Positions 1 to 11,182 of a DNA stretch of 64,000 nt are shown here, piece by piece (within the stretch, counting starts at the first letter, position 1; each line of letters starts with the position of its first letter). The position numbers and the translations under genes were made by a program. The notes under the pieces were generated by a model. It made no database searches. It saw nothing but the letters and a program-made list of their open reading frames with translations, and was not told where the DNA came from. The stretch comes from Tetracentron sinense (lineage: Eukaryota > Streptophyta > Magnoliopsida > Trochodendrales > Trochodendraceae). Location of the stretch: positions 19,916,826 through 19,980,825 of the forward strand of contig CM026559.1 in assembly GCA_015143295.1 (NCBI GenBank), read 5' to 3'.

Positions 1-857
1 CTATATTTGATAATGATCTGTGAACTCACTCATAAAATCCCGGGGTTATATTTTCACTGTTTTTATAAGGGAGATGTTCAGGCATTTCCTTTTGGAGAAG
101 ATATTAGAATGCCTAAGGGGGAGTGCTAGTCCCAATCACGCGAATCATTAATCGCCCCATTAATTTCATAGTCAAATACTTTGGACGTAGGCCCCACCAA
201 TAAGTGGTTTGACTATTCTCCTTTATGGGGCGATTAAGGGTTGACGCAATTGGAGCTAGCTTTTCCCATGCTTAAATACCTCCTATAAAAGGCACTAAAA
301 CCCAAACCAGTCACATAGACTTTCTCATGGCCATCCCAAGAGAATGCCATAATATTTTTACTGACACACAATCTCACCCCAAAGAAAAAAAAACTGTATG
401 ACCATGTTTTATGATCTCTCAATGTCAAAGATTATGCTGAACTTCGTTTGAGGAGGTTAACTACAGTTCCATGTACTTCATAAGTTCAAATATATCTGGT
501 AACTTGTACGATTGTACCAAGTTATCTGGCTCATCTAGTCGCACAAAGATGGAAGATGGAGATGACTAGAGTATGGTGACCACTTGAATTCTAAGACAAC
601 AAAAATCAAACTCAAGTAGCTTCTAATTACTTCCTCCCTCGAGAAAAATATGGAGAAATGGGTTCTATGTCCATCCTTGTGGGGAAGATAAAATATAAAG
701 TTGGGGGGTTGCATGCAACATTTTTTATCAAAAAACTTCAAACCATGTAGAAATACTTGAACTTTAATTGCCTGTATGAAAATCTTAGTACTCAGTCCAC
801 TGAGAATGCAATGTTCATCATAGCTGGGGATGAAAAAAAATGGAAGATAATTCTTAC
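1..857 (-). other. Intron or 3' flank of the H+-ATPase gene, no exon found
   Basis: This stretch follows the splice donor of the last exon I can place (GT at 857-856 on the minus strand). I looked on the minus strand for the conserved continuation of the family (end of the membrane domain and the regulatory tail) and found nothing resembling it. The next exon must lie left of the window, or the gene is truncated. The only structure seen is a MITE at 118-267. Confidence 0.6.
118..267. mobile_element. MITE, Mutator-like, 150 bp
   Basis: The two ends form long imperfect inverted repeats (GGGGAGTGCTAGTCC at the left; GGGAAAAGCTAGCTCC read from the right). The arms continue inward through a shared GGGGCGATTAA block and a TTTGACTAT block. 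It is flanked by an imperfect 9-bp duplication, ATGCCTAAG at 109-117 and ATGCTTAAA at 268-276. A 9-bp duplication fits Mutator-type MITEs. It has no coding capacity. Confidence 0.7.
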
Positions 858-3800
858 TAGCTGAGCAGCTACGAAAGCGCAGAGTAGGAGAGACCCAGGG
901 CGTTCGACGAAGGACCAGCTGCGAGACCGAGTGACGAAAATGAGGGCCTGACTTATTATACTCACTTGGAGGTACAATGCTGCCATCATTTCATCAGGAC
1001 TATTCCTCAGCGATCTTACCCCAAATTTTTCCTGCATCACCAAGACCAGATAACAAATGCTTAAAATAAGAAATGAACTCATTTCAATGTAAGGTTAAAA
1101 TATCTGAAGGAGAAATAAAATAAATTTCGTACCGGGAAGAAGTCGGTATCCTTCATAATCCAGAAGAATATTACTGTCATCAATGCCAAATAACCTCCAA
1201 GCACAACGCCAGTTGCAAAAATCTCTCTCAGTTTCCAGCTGTCAGGCAGTGGAGATGGCTTCACTCGATCCTTTGATATCGTCATAATCGTTCCTAGATA
1301 TATAATAATGCATGGCATCAGACTCGCAATCAATTTACAAAGCAAGGTGGATAGGACAAGGAGAAGAGTGTTGCAGAAACTTAAGAAGTTTCCAGGATAG
1401 AATCTTACCATCATTCAGGATGGCAATGATCAAAACCATAAAGGGAGAAAAGTCGAACTTCCATATCAGAGCAATAAACATGAAGCCGAACTACAAAATT
1501 GGGAGTAAAAAGATAGAAACAGATAAATAAGAACCCACAACTAGAATTACTTAATTTCTAGTTTTAAATAATCTTATCTCTATTCTACTTACGACAATAC
1601 GGATGGTAATTGAGACTGCGTAGATCTGCAAAAGAGAAGCACCAAATAAAATTTAGACTCTGTTAAGTAAACCACAGAAGCTTGGAAAGTTCTCAGGAAA
1701 AGAAGTCAGTAACTAACAGTGTAGTTCTTCATCCTTTGGAAAATAGCTCTGCTCGTCAGCACCGCACTAATTATAACACTCAGCCCAGGTTCAGTGAGGA
1801 CAATGTCAGAAGCACCTCGAGCAGCATCCGTAGCATCAGCAACAGCAATCCCAATATCTGCCTTCTTCAAAGCAGGGGCATCATTGACACCATCTCCCGT
1901 CATTCCACATATATGCTTCCTCTCCTGCAACTTCCTCACAATTTCGTATTTATGCTCTGTACAAGAAAACAAAAAAAAACAGTTTTCACTTTTCACAATC
2001 CAGAAAGTAAAGGCATGTGTCCATTCTTCGAGGTGGCCAGTCTATCAACGGAACCCACCTGGAAACACTCCAGCAAACCCATCAGCCTTCTCGATCAACT
2101 CATCTATGGGAAGGGAGGCGATGGATGAATCCTTGTCTTGGCCGAGCAATGAAGAGGAGGGGTACATGTTTGTTCCCATTCCAAGCCTCCGGCCTGTCTC
2201 CTTCGCAATGGCAAGCTGATCACCTGGATATTTACAGAACAAAACCAAAAAGTAAGCAATAAGCAACTAATTAAGGCAGAAATGATAAGTACATGGGATA
2301 TGAAGACCAATTACCGGTAATCATCTTGACGTTCACCCCGAGGTTGAGAGCCTGGCGGATGGTTTCTGCGCTGTCATGCCTGGGAGGATCGAAGAGGGGC
2401 AATAAACCAACAAACTGCCATGGTGCTCCTGGACTTTCTTTTGTTCTCTCAGGCACTTCCTGCAAACAAATCATAAAAACAACAATATAAAGGGTGTCAC
2501 CTGCAGAAAGGAAATATGTCAGGGTCACAATTGCAAACCTGTCTTGCAACACCCAAAGAACGAAGCCCACGTTCAGCAAACTTCTCAATCACGGAGTGAG
2601 CCTTCCTCTTAACATCCTCCTTGCAGTTGCAAAGAGTTAATATCTGTTTCCAGAGACAAAAATTAAACAAGTGAATGACTAGTCATCTTTATTATAACTT
2701 CTTGCATTGTGTATCAAAAGGAAGAGGAACAATAACATTACCTGCTCAGGGGCACCTTTGCTAGCTCGATGCCAGCTGCCGTCAGCTTCAATGTAGGTGA
2801 GAGCAGTCCTCTTGTCCACAGGATTGAATGGGAGAAAATGGACCTCTCTTATACCAGCTCGTGCCTGCACATATATTATCAACTTTAGAGCTTGTTTTTA
2901 ATGAATTCTTATACCTCGATCAAGAAAGAAATAAAAGATCATAAGACTAATAAAAATAAAAAGATTATACCTCCTTTGGGTCAGCAAGCATCCCTACAAT
3001 GGCAGCATCAATAGCGTCCTGATTTTCAGTCCTGGACCCCCTTCCCGCAAGCAATATCACATGCTCTTTATCCACGCCCTTTGCAAACACCTCAATCAGG
3101 TTTTTGTCAACACTCAGCTTGTTCAGGGTTAGGGTCCCCGTCTTATCACTGCAGAGCACATCCATGCCTGCCATCTCCTCAATGGCAGTCATTCTCTTGG
3201 TGATGGCACCTTGCTCGGACAACCTATGGGACCCGATAGCCATTGTCACAGACAAAACAGTGGGCATAGCAATGGGTATGCCTCCGATCAAGAGAACTAG
3301 TAGATTGTCAATTCCATCCCTATATTTGCGGCGCTGAATTGGGTACATGACAATAATTTCTACGAGCATTCCAACCGCAATTGAGCAAATGCAGAAATTT
3401 CCAATTGAAGTGAGGACCTTTTGGAAGTGCCCAACATTGTTGGTGCTGTCTACCAAATGTGCCGCCTTCCCAAAGAAGGTGTGGACACCAGTAGCAATGA
3501 CAACTGCTTCAATCTCACCCTGTTTGCAAGTTGACCCAGAGAATACCTCATCCGATGGGTTTTTCGTGACGGGGAGGGATTCTCCTGTTAGAGCAGATTG
3601 ATCAATCTTTAAAGGATCACCTTCAAGAAGACGGGCGTCAGCCGGGATGATATCTCCCAACTTAATGCTAATGATATCTCCTGGAACAAGAATTTGAGCA
3701 TCCTGCTCACTCCATTTACCATCTCTAAGGACCTACATATGTCACCAAACTAAATAAATAAAAGATTAAAAGATTAAACTACATGGAACATTCTAAGTCT

Positions 3801-6800
3801 GTGGATCATATTTTTACCTTAGTTTTGGGAGCAAGACCAGCCATTAGAGCTGCTGCAGCATTACCAGCATTGTTCTCTTCAATGAAACTGATTGTAGAGT
3901 TGATTACCAACAAGACAATAATACCCACAAAGTCCTGCCAATCCGGGGGCTTCCCATCGCCATTTGCCAGGCCAATGGCCATCAAAGCAGCAGCTTCCAT
4001 GACCCATGACAGAGGGTTCCACATAAAACCCAGAAACTTGAGTATTTTGCTCTCCTGTTTGTTTTTAAATATTAAACCATCATATATCCCCTTCTTAAAT
4101 GTTCCAAGTGATTAGCAAGAAGATGAGAAGTGAATTACTTTTCATTTAAAATTTCTAAGTAAAATTTTTATTTATTTTTTTTCCAAGAAAAACATAAATA
4201 GACCATTCTACCAAAATTTCCTGCAGATTTGCTTGTTAACCAAACACCTATAGCACCACTTTCTTGCTAATCAAATGGGGCCAAAATGTTTTTTTTTTTT
4301 TTTTTTCAAAAAAACAGTAGAAAACCGTTGGAGATGAAAAAGGAACAGACCTTTTTCTCTTCGAGCTTGTTGGGTCCGAATATCTGAAGCCGGTTGGCTC
4401 CTTCGTCCGAGGATAGACCTTCCTGTGTACATTTCAACTGCTCGAACACTTCCTCTATCGGAATTCGTTCCTAGAAACAGGAAATCAGACCTCAAATAGT
4501 TAGCATCCCTAAAACTCCAAAGAAACAGTTTTCAATTTCCAAATCCAGCCCACCCCGTCAAAGCATCAAGAAAGGAATTCCCACAGATGGGTTGAGCCCA
4601 GAGAGAATTTTCCAAGATGAAAAAAAAAAGGCCCGAGAAATGACGAGTCACCGACTCCTGTTTTTTTTTTTTTTTTTCCAGCACTCCTCCTAGCCTTCTA
4701 GGAACAATTAAGTGGACTTCGGATTAAGGGCCATAAACCCTCCTTAAGACCGGATGGTATTTGATGGATCAAAATCATCTAGCCTCCACTTTGTGAGTGA
4801 CATGTGATGATAAAAAGGAGAGAAGATATCAAAGGGAGAGAAGTCAAAAAAAAAAAATAGTGGGAAGTGAAATGACTTCTCCCCCTTTTTATCGCCACTT
4901 GTCGGACAAAAAAGGGAGGCAAGATGATTTTGATCCGGCGAGAGCTAGATCAAATCCAATCCCCCTTAAGACGGACCGCAAATGCCCGTAGAGAGAACTA
5001 TTGCTAGTTACAAAACAGCACCACTCATTTTTCTCCATGAGCAATTAGGAGCAAAGCCCCCCTTCAATAGCCATGAACTCTGGTTAAATCCTTTTAACCC
5101 CTAAGGACAAATTTTAAATGTTTTTTTTCTAAAATCAAGGGTGGATGGGGGGAATCCTAAGAATGAATGAATCTTAACCATAGTTAAAAAGAACTTAATA
5201 AGAGACGTGACAGAAAAATAGGCCCCGAGAAACCCTCATCCAAGCGAGGAAGTAATAATTTTCCTTTCTTTTTTTTTAATAAAGGCAATAGTCACAACTC
5301 CCATCCTCGCCTGAGAAAAGGTCATTTGAACTATGATTAACAAATTTAAACTCATATAGTTAATTTTTTAATTGGATATTTAGAATTAAAAATATTTTTA
5401 ACTATGGTTAACATATTTAACTTTGGTTAAAACAATTAATCTTTAAAATTAACATTTTTTTCAAAAAGCCAAGATTATATTATTGAACCCTAAAAGTTAA
5501 TTAATCTTAACCATAGTTAATAAAAGTTTTTTTGTTTTTTTGGAGACTCGGGTTGTCCCTAACCCTTTGGATCAAGGCTAATTCCCGAGGGTGTGATGAG
5601 AGGCCGCAACCTGCCACACCAGGTAAGCCCAGAAAATCTGTGCGGGACTGACCCCAAAGGGGGAGTGCAGTTAATTAAGGTTACATGGGATACTTGTGGG
5701 CCTATAGGTGCGATTGAACTCAGGGAGAGTTCAATCGCAATTGACTGTGATCCAATCTAGGCCTTGGAGGCTCTCATTTTTAGCAAAATGACAAACACAA
5801 TACTCAAAACTCAAAGTGTTTACCGTTAGCAAAACCCTTGTCAATTTACATGATGATTTGAAATTTTGTTTTTAATACGAGTCCCTTTTGTTTATTGTAA
5901 GGGTCTGCAGTCTGCCTAACCCAGTTTACTTCCTAAAACCAATAAAAAAAAAAAGTCAACTAACAGATCTTGTCTGCCACTAAATTACATTTCAGAGAAG
6001 GTTTCAGGTTTTAAACTAAAACAAGGAAAGTATTAAGAAATCGTGTAATCGACAAAGCGGGATTGTATTTTGTCAGGCCCTCACCAGACCGAAACCGTCT
6101 GGTTTACTTAAGAGACCCTTTAACAGCCCTTCTAACTCCTGAGATTAATTTTTTTTAAATATTTTTTTCTAAAACCAAGGTTAGATGTATGAATTCTAAG
6201 TGTGAGTGGATCTTAATCACCGTTACTGAATATTATAAGCCACAGAGAATGGGCCAAAAGGTTTTGGTATGGTGAGGGCCATCAAAATTCAATCCCTGGC
6301 AAAGTGCAATTTCATTTCCACCAATAGTCCCCTCGTCGGCCAAGGAGGGGACTAGTCCTCCTTGCTCTCATATGGCTGACCTTTTAATTCTCATTAACTC
6401 ATGTTAGTTTTTTTTAACCATTTATCCTATGTTTGGTTGCCGAGAAAATAAGTAAAAACATGGAAAAGAAAAGAAACAAAACACAATTAAAACTTGTATT
6501 AGAAATCTAATTTTTTTTTTCCTTTCCATATTTTCACTTATTTTCTCGACAACCAAACATAGCATAAGTTAAAAATTTTTAAATTTTATTTTTCTAACAA
6601 TCTAACCTTAGTTTTTTTAAAAATAAATTGAACCCTAAGGTTAAGAAATTTTAACAGTTAATTTTAAAATATATATATATACATAAAAACCAAGGTTATA
6701 TCCATGAACTCTAAGGGTTAGTGAATCTTAACCATAGTTAATAAAGAATAAAAATGACATATGTTGAGGTGTGGGTGCAATTGAACTCTCCCCAAATTCA

Positions 6801-7671
6801 ATAGCAAATGGCTTTGATTCAATCTCCACATATCAAGTTCTTGAGATGCTACCGCAGCCAATTATGAAAGTTCAATCGCAATTGGCTGTGATTAAATCTC
6901 CAAGGTCTTAACTGAAAAAGCTTTAAGTAATTAACAAACAAACGAAAAATAGAGTTTACAAATGAGCCGGAGCTTTCCATTTCAACCCGGGGCAGTTTTG
7001 TAATTATTTGAAAAAAAAAGGGAGTAGTAGCTTTTTTTGGAAAAGGAAGCTCCGTAAAATGCTTTAAACCGGAGCTTCCAGCTCATTTAAACTATAAATA
7101 ATAAAAAAAAAAAGCGTGGGCTTTCTTCTCTTCCACAGTTCTACTCCCGACGGTGAAGGAAAGTTAAATCCCTCCTATTATGGTCGGAGCAATTTCCGTG
7201 AAAAGCTTTATTTTAAAGCCAAAAAAAAAACATTAAAAAATTAATTTGGAAGGACACAAGAACATGCAAATAAAATTTTTTTATAAAAAAAAAAGGAGAG
7301 AAAAACGGAGACGACTCTTTAGAAAATTAAATTCAGATCTTCCTGACGCTTCAGATCGCAAAAACTAAGATTTCAAAGAAAAGAGACAGACAGAGGGAGA
7401 TTAAACAGAGAGCCTTGAAGAAATCAAAATAAAAACTAAAAAAACAACAAACATAATCCAGATCATCTCAAGCTCTAAATCAAGTACGAACAAAGAGAAA
7501 ATATGATCCTAGAAAAAAAGGAACCAAAAAAAAAAAAAAAACTAAAGAAATCGATCGAATTCCCTCTAAAGGATCTGATTTCCCGAACCAATGCTGATAA
7601 GAAAGAAGAGAGAAGAAATGGATTACCAGATCAACAGCCTCGTTTTTAATCTCCTCCAAGCTGATACCCAT
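858..7671 (-). CDS. Plasma-membrane H+-ATPase (P3A-type proton pump), C-terminus outside the window
   Basis: The pump moves protons out of the cell at the expense of ATP and energises the plasma membrane. Exons on the minus strand, 5' to 3': 7671-7627, 4470-4351, 4054-3818, 3732-2971, 2864-2742, 2643-2539, 2459-2315, 2223-2059, 1956-1718, 1625-1593, 1490-1409, 1293-1133, 1031-858. All introns are GT-AG, the frame is continuous and no stop occurs, giving 797 residues. It starts [15 protein letters not shown] with a strong start context (AAGATGG). Key sites: Asn107 in membrane segment M2; actuator TGES at 183-186; phosphorylation site DKTGT with Asp330; KGAPEQ nucleotide-binding motif near 424-429; hinge TGDGVNDAP with Asp589 and Asp593; Arg656 in M5; and Asp685 in M6, equivalent to the proton-binding Asp684 of Arabidopsis AHA2. 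About 150 C-terminal residues, including the autoinhibitory 14-3-3-binding tail, are not visible. The catalytic core looks intact. Confidence 0.97.
4737..4985. mobile_element. MITE-like inverted-repeat element in intron 1
   Basis: Two arms of roughly 100 bp face each other. Both contain GATCAAAATCATCT, then GCCTCC, then a GACA(T/A)GTG-GATAAAAAGG block. The centre contains A-rich and CTTCTCCC tracts. The core resembles the elements at 11183-11353 and 11456-11713, so the three seem to belong to related families. End positions are approximate and no target duplication was assigned. Confidence 0.6.
5133..6746. repeat. Four copies of a ~60-bp dispersed repeat, plus a second short motif
   Basis: Near 5133-5197, 5461-5522, 6168-6230 and 6686-6746 the same block recurs: AAAACCAAGGTTA, a short variable part, GAA(C/T)TCTAAG, then ATGAATCTTAACCATAGTTAA. 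Another copy lies at 9560-9627. A second motif, GTTCAATCGCAATTG(G/A)CTGTGAT followed by AATCT, occurs near 5729-5760 and 6868-6900, with a weaker copy near 6797-6822. No coding capacity and no clear termini. I do not recognise the family. Confidence 0.5.
6427..6562. mobile_element. MITE, 136 bp, in intron 1
   Basis: The ends are inverted repeats of about 40 bp: CTATGTTTGGTTGCCGAGAAAA at the left and, read from the right, CTATGTTTGGTTGTCGAGAAAA. The arms continue as AATAAGT then AACATGGAAA on one side and AATAAGT then AATATGGAAA on the other. It could fold into a hairpin. The superfamily was not determined. Confidence 0.65.
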
Positions 7672-7748
7672 CTTCGCAGGCAAGAGAAAACCACTGAAAT
7701 GATCACCAGAACAAGAGAAGCACTTTGAACCCTAAAGAAACCCTAGAT

Positions 7749-7799
7749 TCACAATGAAAGAACTCTAGTAAGGATTGAAACCAGAGAGGAATTCGCCAT
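7749..7799 (-). CDS. Upstream ORF (16 codons) in the 5' leader of the H+-ATPase mRNA
   Basis: On the minus strand an ATG at 7799 opens a 16-codon frame ending in TGA at 7751-7749, about 77 nt before the pump's start codon at 7671. The frame does not overlap the main ORF, and no other ATG opens a longer leader frame. Upstream ORFs are known in the leaders of some plant PMA/AHA genes, so translational control is plausible. The position assumes transcription starts downstream of the TATA box at 7876-7882. Confidence 0.5.
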   Translation of the reverse strand: MANSSLVSILTRVLSL

Positions 7800-7873
7800 T
7801 GACGAACTCTCTATCTCTATCTCTTTACGACTCTCTCTATGAATCTATCTCTCTGGGCTTCCCAGTCCCAAGG

Positions 7874-7901
7874 CTCTTTATACACCACAACAGGCAACGA
7901 C

Positions 7902-7929
<28 letters not shown>
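7874..7929 (-). promoter_or_regulatory. TATA box and (CT/GA)n microsatellite, H+-ATPase promoter
   Basis: On the minus strand, TATAAAGAG occurs at 7882-7874. A (CT)n run at about 7901-7929 lies just upstream, reading GA on the coding strand. A start site ~30 bp downstream of the TATA box would give a leader of about 175 nt rich in CTCT/GAGA. GA-rich tracts near plant core promoters are common. No start site was mapped here. Confidence 0.55.
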
Positions 7930-7934
<5 letters not shown>

Positions 7935-7936
7935 AT

Positions 7937-8188
7937 CTTACCGGTAGTGAAGGTAGTTGATGCCTAGGGCTTCGAACCTTCGCCACTCCCACGCCGTCCC
8001 ATGCGAGCCTTTTGTGGGTCCCAGTTTACGAGGTTATCAACGTGGTATGAGCCGTTTTGTTTCCTTATTAATTGCCTGCTTAGTTGGCCTATTCCAGTTT
8101 CAGTTTTGGGACTGCTCCCCTTAGATTTGCACCATTCCGGATTTACTCTTATTGATATCCAACGAGTGTTGGGGCTAGTGGCCCATGC
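7937..8188. other. Upstream region of the H+-ATPase gene, nothing recognised
   Basis: Unique-looking sequence between the microsatellite and the hAT-like element. No convincing gene; open frames here lack recognisable features. Confidence 0.5.
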
Positions 8189-9141
8189 GGGGTACGGCTG
8201 TCAAAGGGCCGGGAAGGGGCTGGCCGGGGTTAGCCCTAACCCTACAATTCCCTATAAGAGTAGGGTCCTAGCCCTTCAAGGCCAGGGTTGATTGGGCCCT
8301 AGCCCTACCCTTAAGCGTCAGTCGGGCCGAGCTAAAGAGATGGAAGAAAGATCTGGATTTTTTTGTCATGGAAGTTTAACTGATTGTTACATGAAATTAG
8401 CTTCAGTCTTGAATTTGATAGACATACATATTATTCCAAAATTACTAAACTACTTATTATTCCAAAATTACTAAACTATAGTTATTACTACTGACGTATA
8501 AAACATATTCACATTCTGGAATTCTCCAAACACATTGCAAATAATGTCTAGCCAAGAGATAGAGAACTACAAAAATTAAGATATCTAATTAAATTTTTCT
8601 TTAAACTAGAAATACCAAATTAATCAATACATAAATGATAAAAGGAAATAATTAAAACTTTGATTTCCCACATGATTTGGTTGTGTAACATAAATATATT
8701 AAATCAATTTTTCAGACAAAATGCAAGTTATTATAATCAAAACCCTTGAAATTACTATGAAAAATTACAGTTCTTACCAAATAACCCAAACTTTTGTCTA
8801 AAATTTATCTATGCACGGAATAGATTGAAAGATACCCTAAACAAACTCAAAACATAATAGAAGAGAACAAAAATTGAGACTATATTAGTAATTTCAATAA
8901 TATCTTATATATAATATATAAAACTTATCATACACTATATACCGTAGTTTCATTGTAGTGTAATGAGAGTAAGGTCGGGCTAACAAGGTACAGGTAGGGG
9001 TGCCCTAACCCGACCCAACAAAGGAAGGGTTTGGGGATTTGGGGCCCTACCCTGCCTGACCCAAGGGCTAGGGAAGGGCAAGGCTTTAGAGGGCTTGGGC
9101 GGGCCGGTACCCTTTGACAATAATTGTTTTGACACCCCTAA
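8189..9141. mobile_element. Non-autonomous hAT-like element, ~0.95 kb
   Basis: The GC-rich ends are inverted relative to each other. The left has GGGGTACGGCTGTCAAAGGG. Reading in from the right gives TAGGGGTGTCAAAACAATT and then TGTCAAAGGGTACCGGCC. The middle (about 8340-8940) is AT-rich with no coding frame. CCATGC occurs at both edges (8183-8188 and 9142-9147), a possible partial target duplication. The TAGGGGTGTCAAA end is typical of plant hAT MITEs. Exact ends are uncertain. Confidence 0.5.
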
Positions 9142-9199
9142 CCATGCCTCAAGAAGTAGTGGTCCTGAGTTCAAGTCCTGCACAACCGGAGACACTTAG

Positions 9200-9484
9200 G
9201 AGGTGTTTGATAAAACATATATAATAAGTATTTTCCAATTAAGCACTAAAAATTAAGGGCTATTTATAATGATAGAATTATCCAAAAATTGAGGTCCGTA
9301 TAAGTAAAATAAGTTTTTATTTTAAGTAACTTTAAATTACTTATTGAATAAGTGGTAAAATTATTTATTGCTAAAATATTTAGAAATGGCTGAAATATTA
9401 TCAAACAATCTTGTTACTAATTAAAAGCTTAATTTTGTAAAATAAGCCAATAAGCTTTTATTTTAAGTATTATCAAAATGTCCC
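9200..9484. mobile_element. Putative MITE, ~285 bp
   Basis: The ends are weakly inverted: GGTGTTTGATAAAAC at the left, and ACATTTTGATAATAC read from the right. CTTAG occurs on both sides (9195-9199 and 9485-9489). The interior is AT-rich with internal inverted AAGCTTA-type pieces. The similarity is modest, so this is tentative. Confidence 0.4.
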
Positions 9485-9489
9485 CTTAG

Positions 9490-10383
9490 TCGGTGCTCTA
9501 AGATGCCCTGAAACCCTTATTCCCAAAGAAAAAAACTCTTTAATTACTTTTTCAATTAATTTTTTTCCTCAAAACTAATGTTATATTTTTTTAACTTTAA
9601 GGATTAATGAATCTTAATCACAGTTAAAAAAAACATGTGGCGAGAGTAAAACACTTTGGTCCCGATTAAATCCTCGCACCTGGTCGCAACAAACCTCAAA
9701 ACCATGCAATACCCTTGGTATTTCGGCCCCTCTCGTTTTCCCTTCACATTAACTAATTAAGAACAAACAACACATTTTGAATTGACCTTACGAGCTCCAA
9801 TTGCATAGACAATTGAAGCAACTCAAAAGAACCTTGAGAAAGGGTATTTATGAAAAAAAAATTAGTTTAAGCATTCGACAACTGCCTAAATTAACTACCA
9901 CTACCCCAGACTTTTTTTGAGTTGCTCTAAGTTGTCTGTTCTATATTGTATTTCTGATATTTATTTTGATGGTTCAGACAACATTATAGATAGAAAAGAA
10001 GTACCAAGTAATCTAAACACACACATGGGACCTAAGGAAGGTAATCGTTAGACTGCCATAAGGGTAAACTCATACAACTACTCCAAAAGAGCCCAACTTA
10101 AGGAAGGTTTGTGGTCGCATTTGATATTCTCTCTTTAGTGAATCTAAATAGAAAGACGTTTTACTATAAATGAAGAATTTTTAAAGTAGTCATTAGTTGA
10201 TCAAACAAATACTACTTTGTTATTGAACCACGTGGAGAGAGAAAATTGAATCTCCAGTATAGCTTGGAGAAATTCTTCATTTGTTTTATTGCCCAAAAGA
10301 GGTAAAAATTGAAAATTTTGAGAGTGTCTTTAGCATTGCTCTATAACATGATAGTGCTATGTTTTTTAACATATTTTTTTTAT
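9490..10383. other. Intergenic DNA, AT-rich, no gene seen
   Basis: It holds one further copy of the ~60-bp dispersed repeat (9560-9627). No open frame or structured repeat was otherwise supported. Confidence 0.5.
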
Positions 10384-10569
10384 GGGAAGTGATATAAAAC
10401 TCTGAGTTAGTAGGTACTATCAGAAATGAGCCGTCCACTCGATATCTAACCGCCAAACATTAAGTAGAGCCTACCATTTTATATATGCGCATCTTAACAC
10501 CATTAGATTTTTTTATCAGACGACACAACTCTCGCTAATACCTATTATCAGAGTTTTAAAACACTTTCT
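10384..10569. mobile_element. MITE, Mutator-like, 186 bp
   Basis: The terminal inverted repeats share AAGTG, then TAAAACTCTGA, then a TAGGTA block (left GGGAAGTG..., right-end reverse AGAAAGTG...). The flanks are 9 bp at 10375-10383 and 10570-10578 and match at 7 of 9 positions (AT-rich). The 9-bp duplication and terminal G run resemble the element at 118-267. Confidence 0.65.
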
Positions 10570-10605
10570 TAATTTTATTGCTCCATTGCAAACCAGCTGA
10601 ATAAG

Positions 10606-10782
10606 TTTTTTTTTTTTTTTTCGATAATCGTCGATATCATGAGCTTTAAAAGCTCAGACTAATCCCACCAGCTATACCCCACTCCATGCAACCGTTAGTG
10701 AGGGGAGCCAGAAATCGAACTCAAGACCTCCGGGTTTATGGTTCGTCCAAGTAACCAATGGGCAGCACCCTCGGGGGTTACT
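10606..10782 (-). mobile_element. tRNA-derived SINE with poly(A) tail
   Basis: Read on the minus strand, the element begins CCCCCGAGGGTGCTGCCC. It has an A-box-like TGGTTACTTGG and a B-box-like GAGTTCGATTTC about 35 nt later, and ends in a poly(A) run (T run at 10606-10621 on the plus strand). It is bounded by a perfect 12-bp direct repeat, AGCTGAATAAGT, at 10595-10606 and 10783-10794, with the T at 10606 shared with the tail. Pol III boxes, A tail and long target duplication together are diagnostic of a SINE. It is untranslated and would depend on LINE machinery. Confidence 0.85.
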
Positions 10783-11182
10783 AGCTGAATAAGTGGAGAA
10801 AATATATTTGTCACCGTCACATTGGTGATGGGCTTAGAAAAGATTACAGTCAATTCTCCAATTCCCTTTCCTTTAATTAAGAGTTTTGACTTTAAGTTTG
10901 TGGTCCCATAAAAAGAGTCGTCGCTCCGTTTTTTTTCTTGCAATAATAGAGGCTCATGATCCTAATTAGACCTTCCCATGACACTGACCTGTGAGGCTGT
11001 GCACGTTGCCGTTTAATTTCTGCAAAGCTGTTCGGCTGTTAACAGTTAAATACTAGAATAAATTGCCAAAGACTTGGGATCTTCTCTAGCGAAAATTGGC
11101 AAGGAGATCGCTAGCGCCAATTGTGCATGCCAAAGGCTGGCCACGTATCATATTTTAAGTCGGCATGGGATTATATCAGGCA

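Larger units (their letters stand above)
4471..7626 (-). other. Intron 1 of the H+-ATPase gene (3.2 kb)
   Basis: The intron separates the 15-codon first exon from exon 2 after the conserved ...NEAVDL. The donor is CTG|GTAATC (7627/7626) and the acceptor CTAG|GAACG (4471/4470). It is AT-rich and non-coding. It has collected two inverted-repeat MITEs and several copies of a ~60-bp dispersed repeat, listed separately. Its length is far above the gene's other introns, which are about 60-300 bp. Confidence 0.9.

Noticed and set aside
1682-2262. Plus-strand frames of 81-148 codons
   Set aside because: Antisense to exons 8-9 of the H+-ATPase and their introns.
3104-3601. Plus-strand open frames of 77 and 84 codons
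   Set aside because: They are antisense shadows of exon 4 of the H+-ATPase, whose minus-strand frame is fully conserved.
7672-7683. In-frame extension of the H+-ATPase start by four codons
   Set aside because: The upstream codon is TTG, not ATG. The ATG at 7671 has a strong context and matches the family N-terminus.
8228-8245. Telomere-like CCCTAACCCTA
   Set aside because: Only about one and a half units, inside the GC-rich end of the hAT-like element; not an interstitial telomere array.
8001-8474. Two plus-strand frames of 96 and 60 codons upstream of the pump gene
   Set aside because: They run across the edge of a hAT-like element, have no motif and no splice or promoter support.
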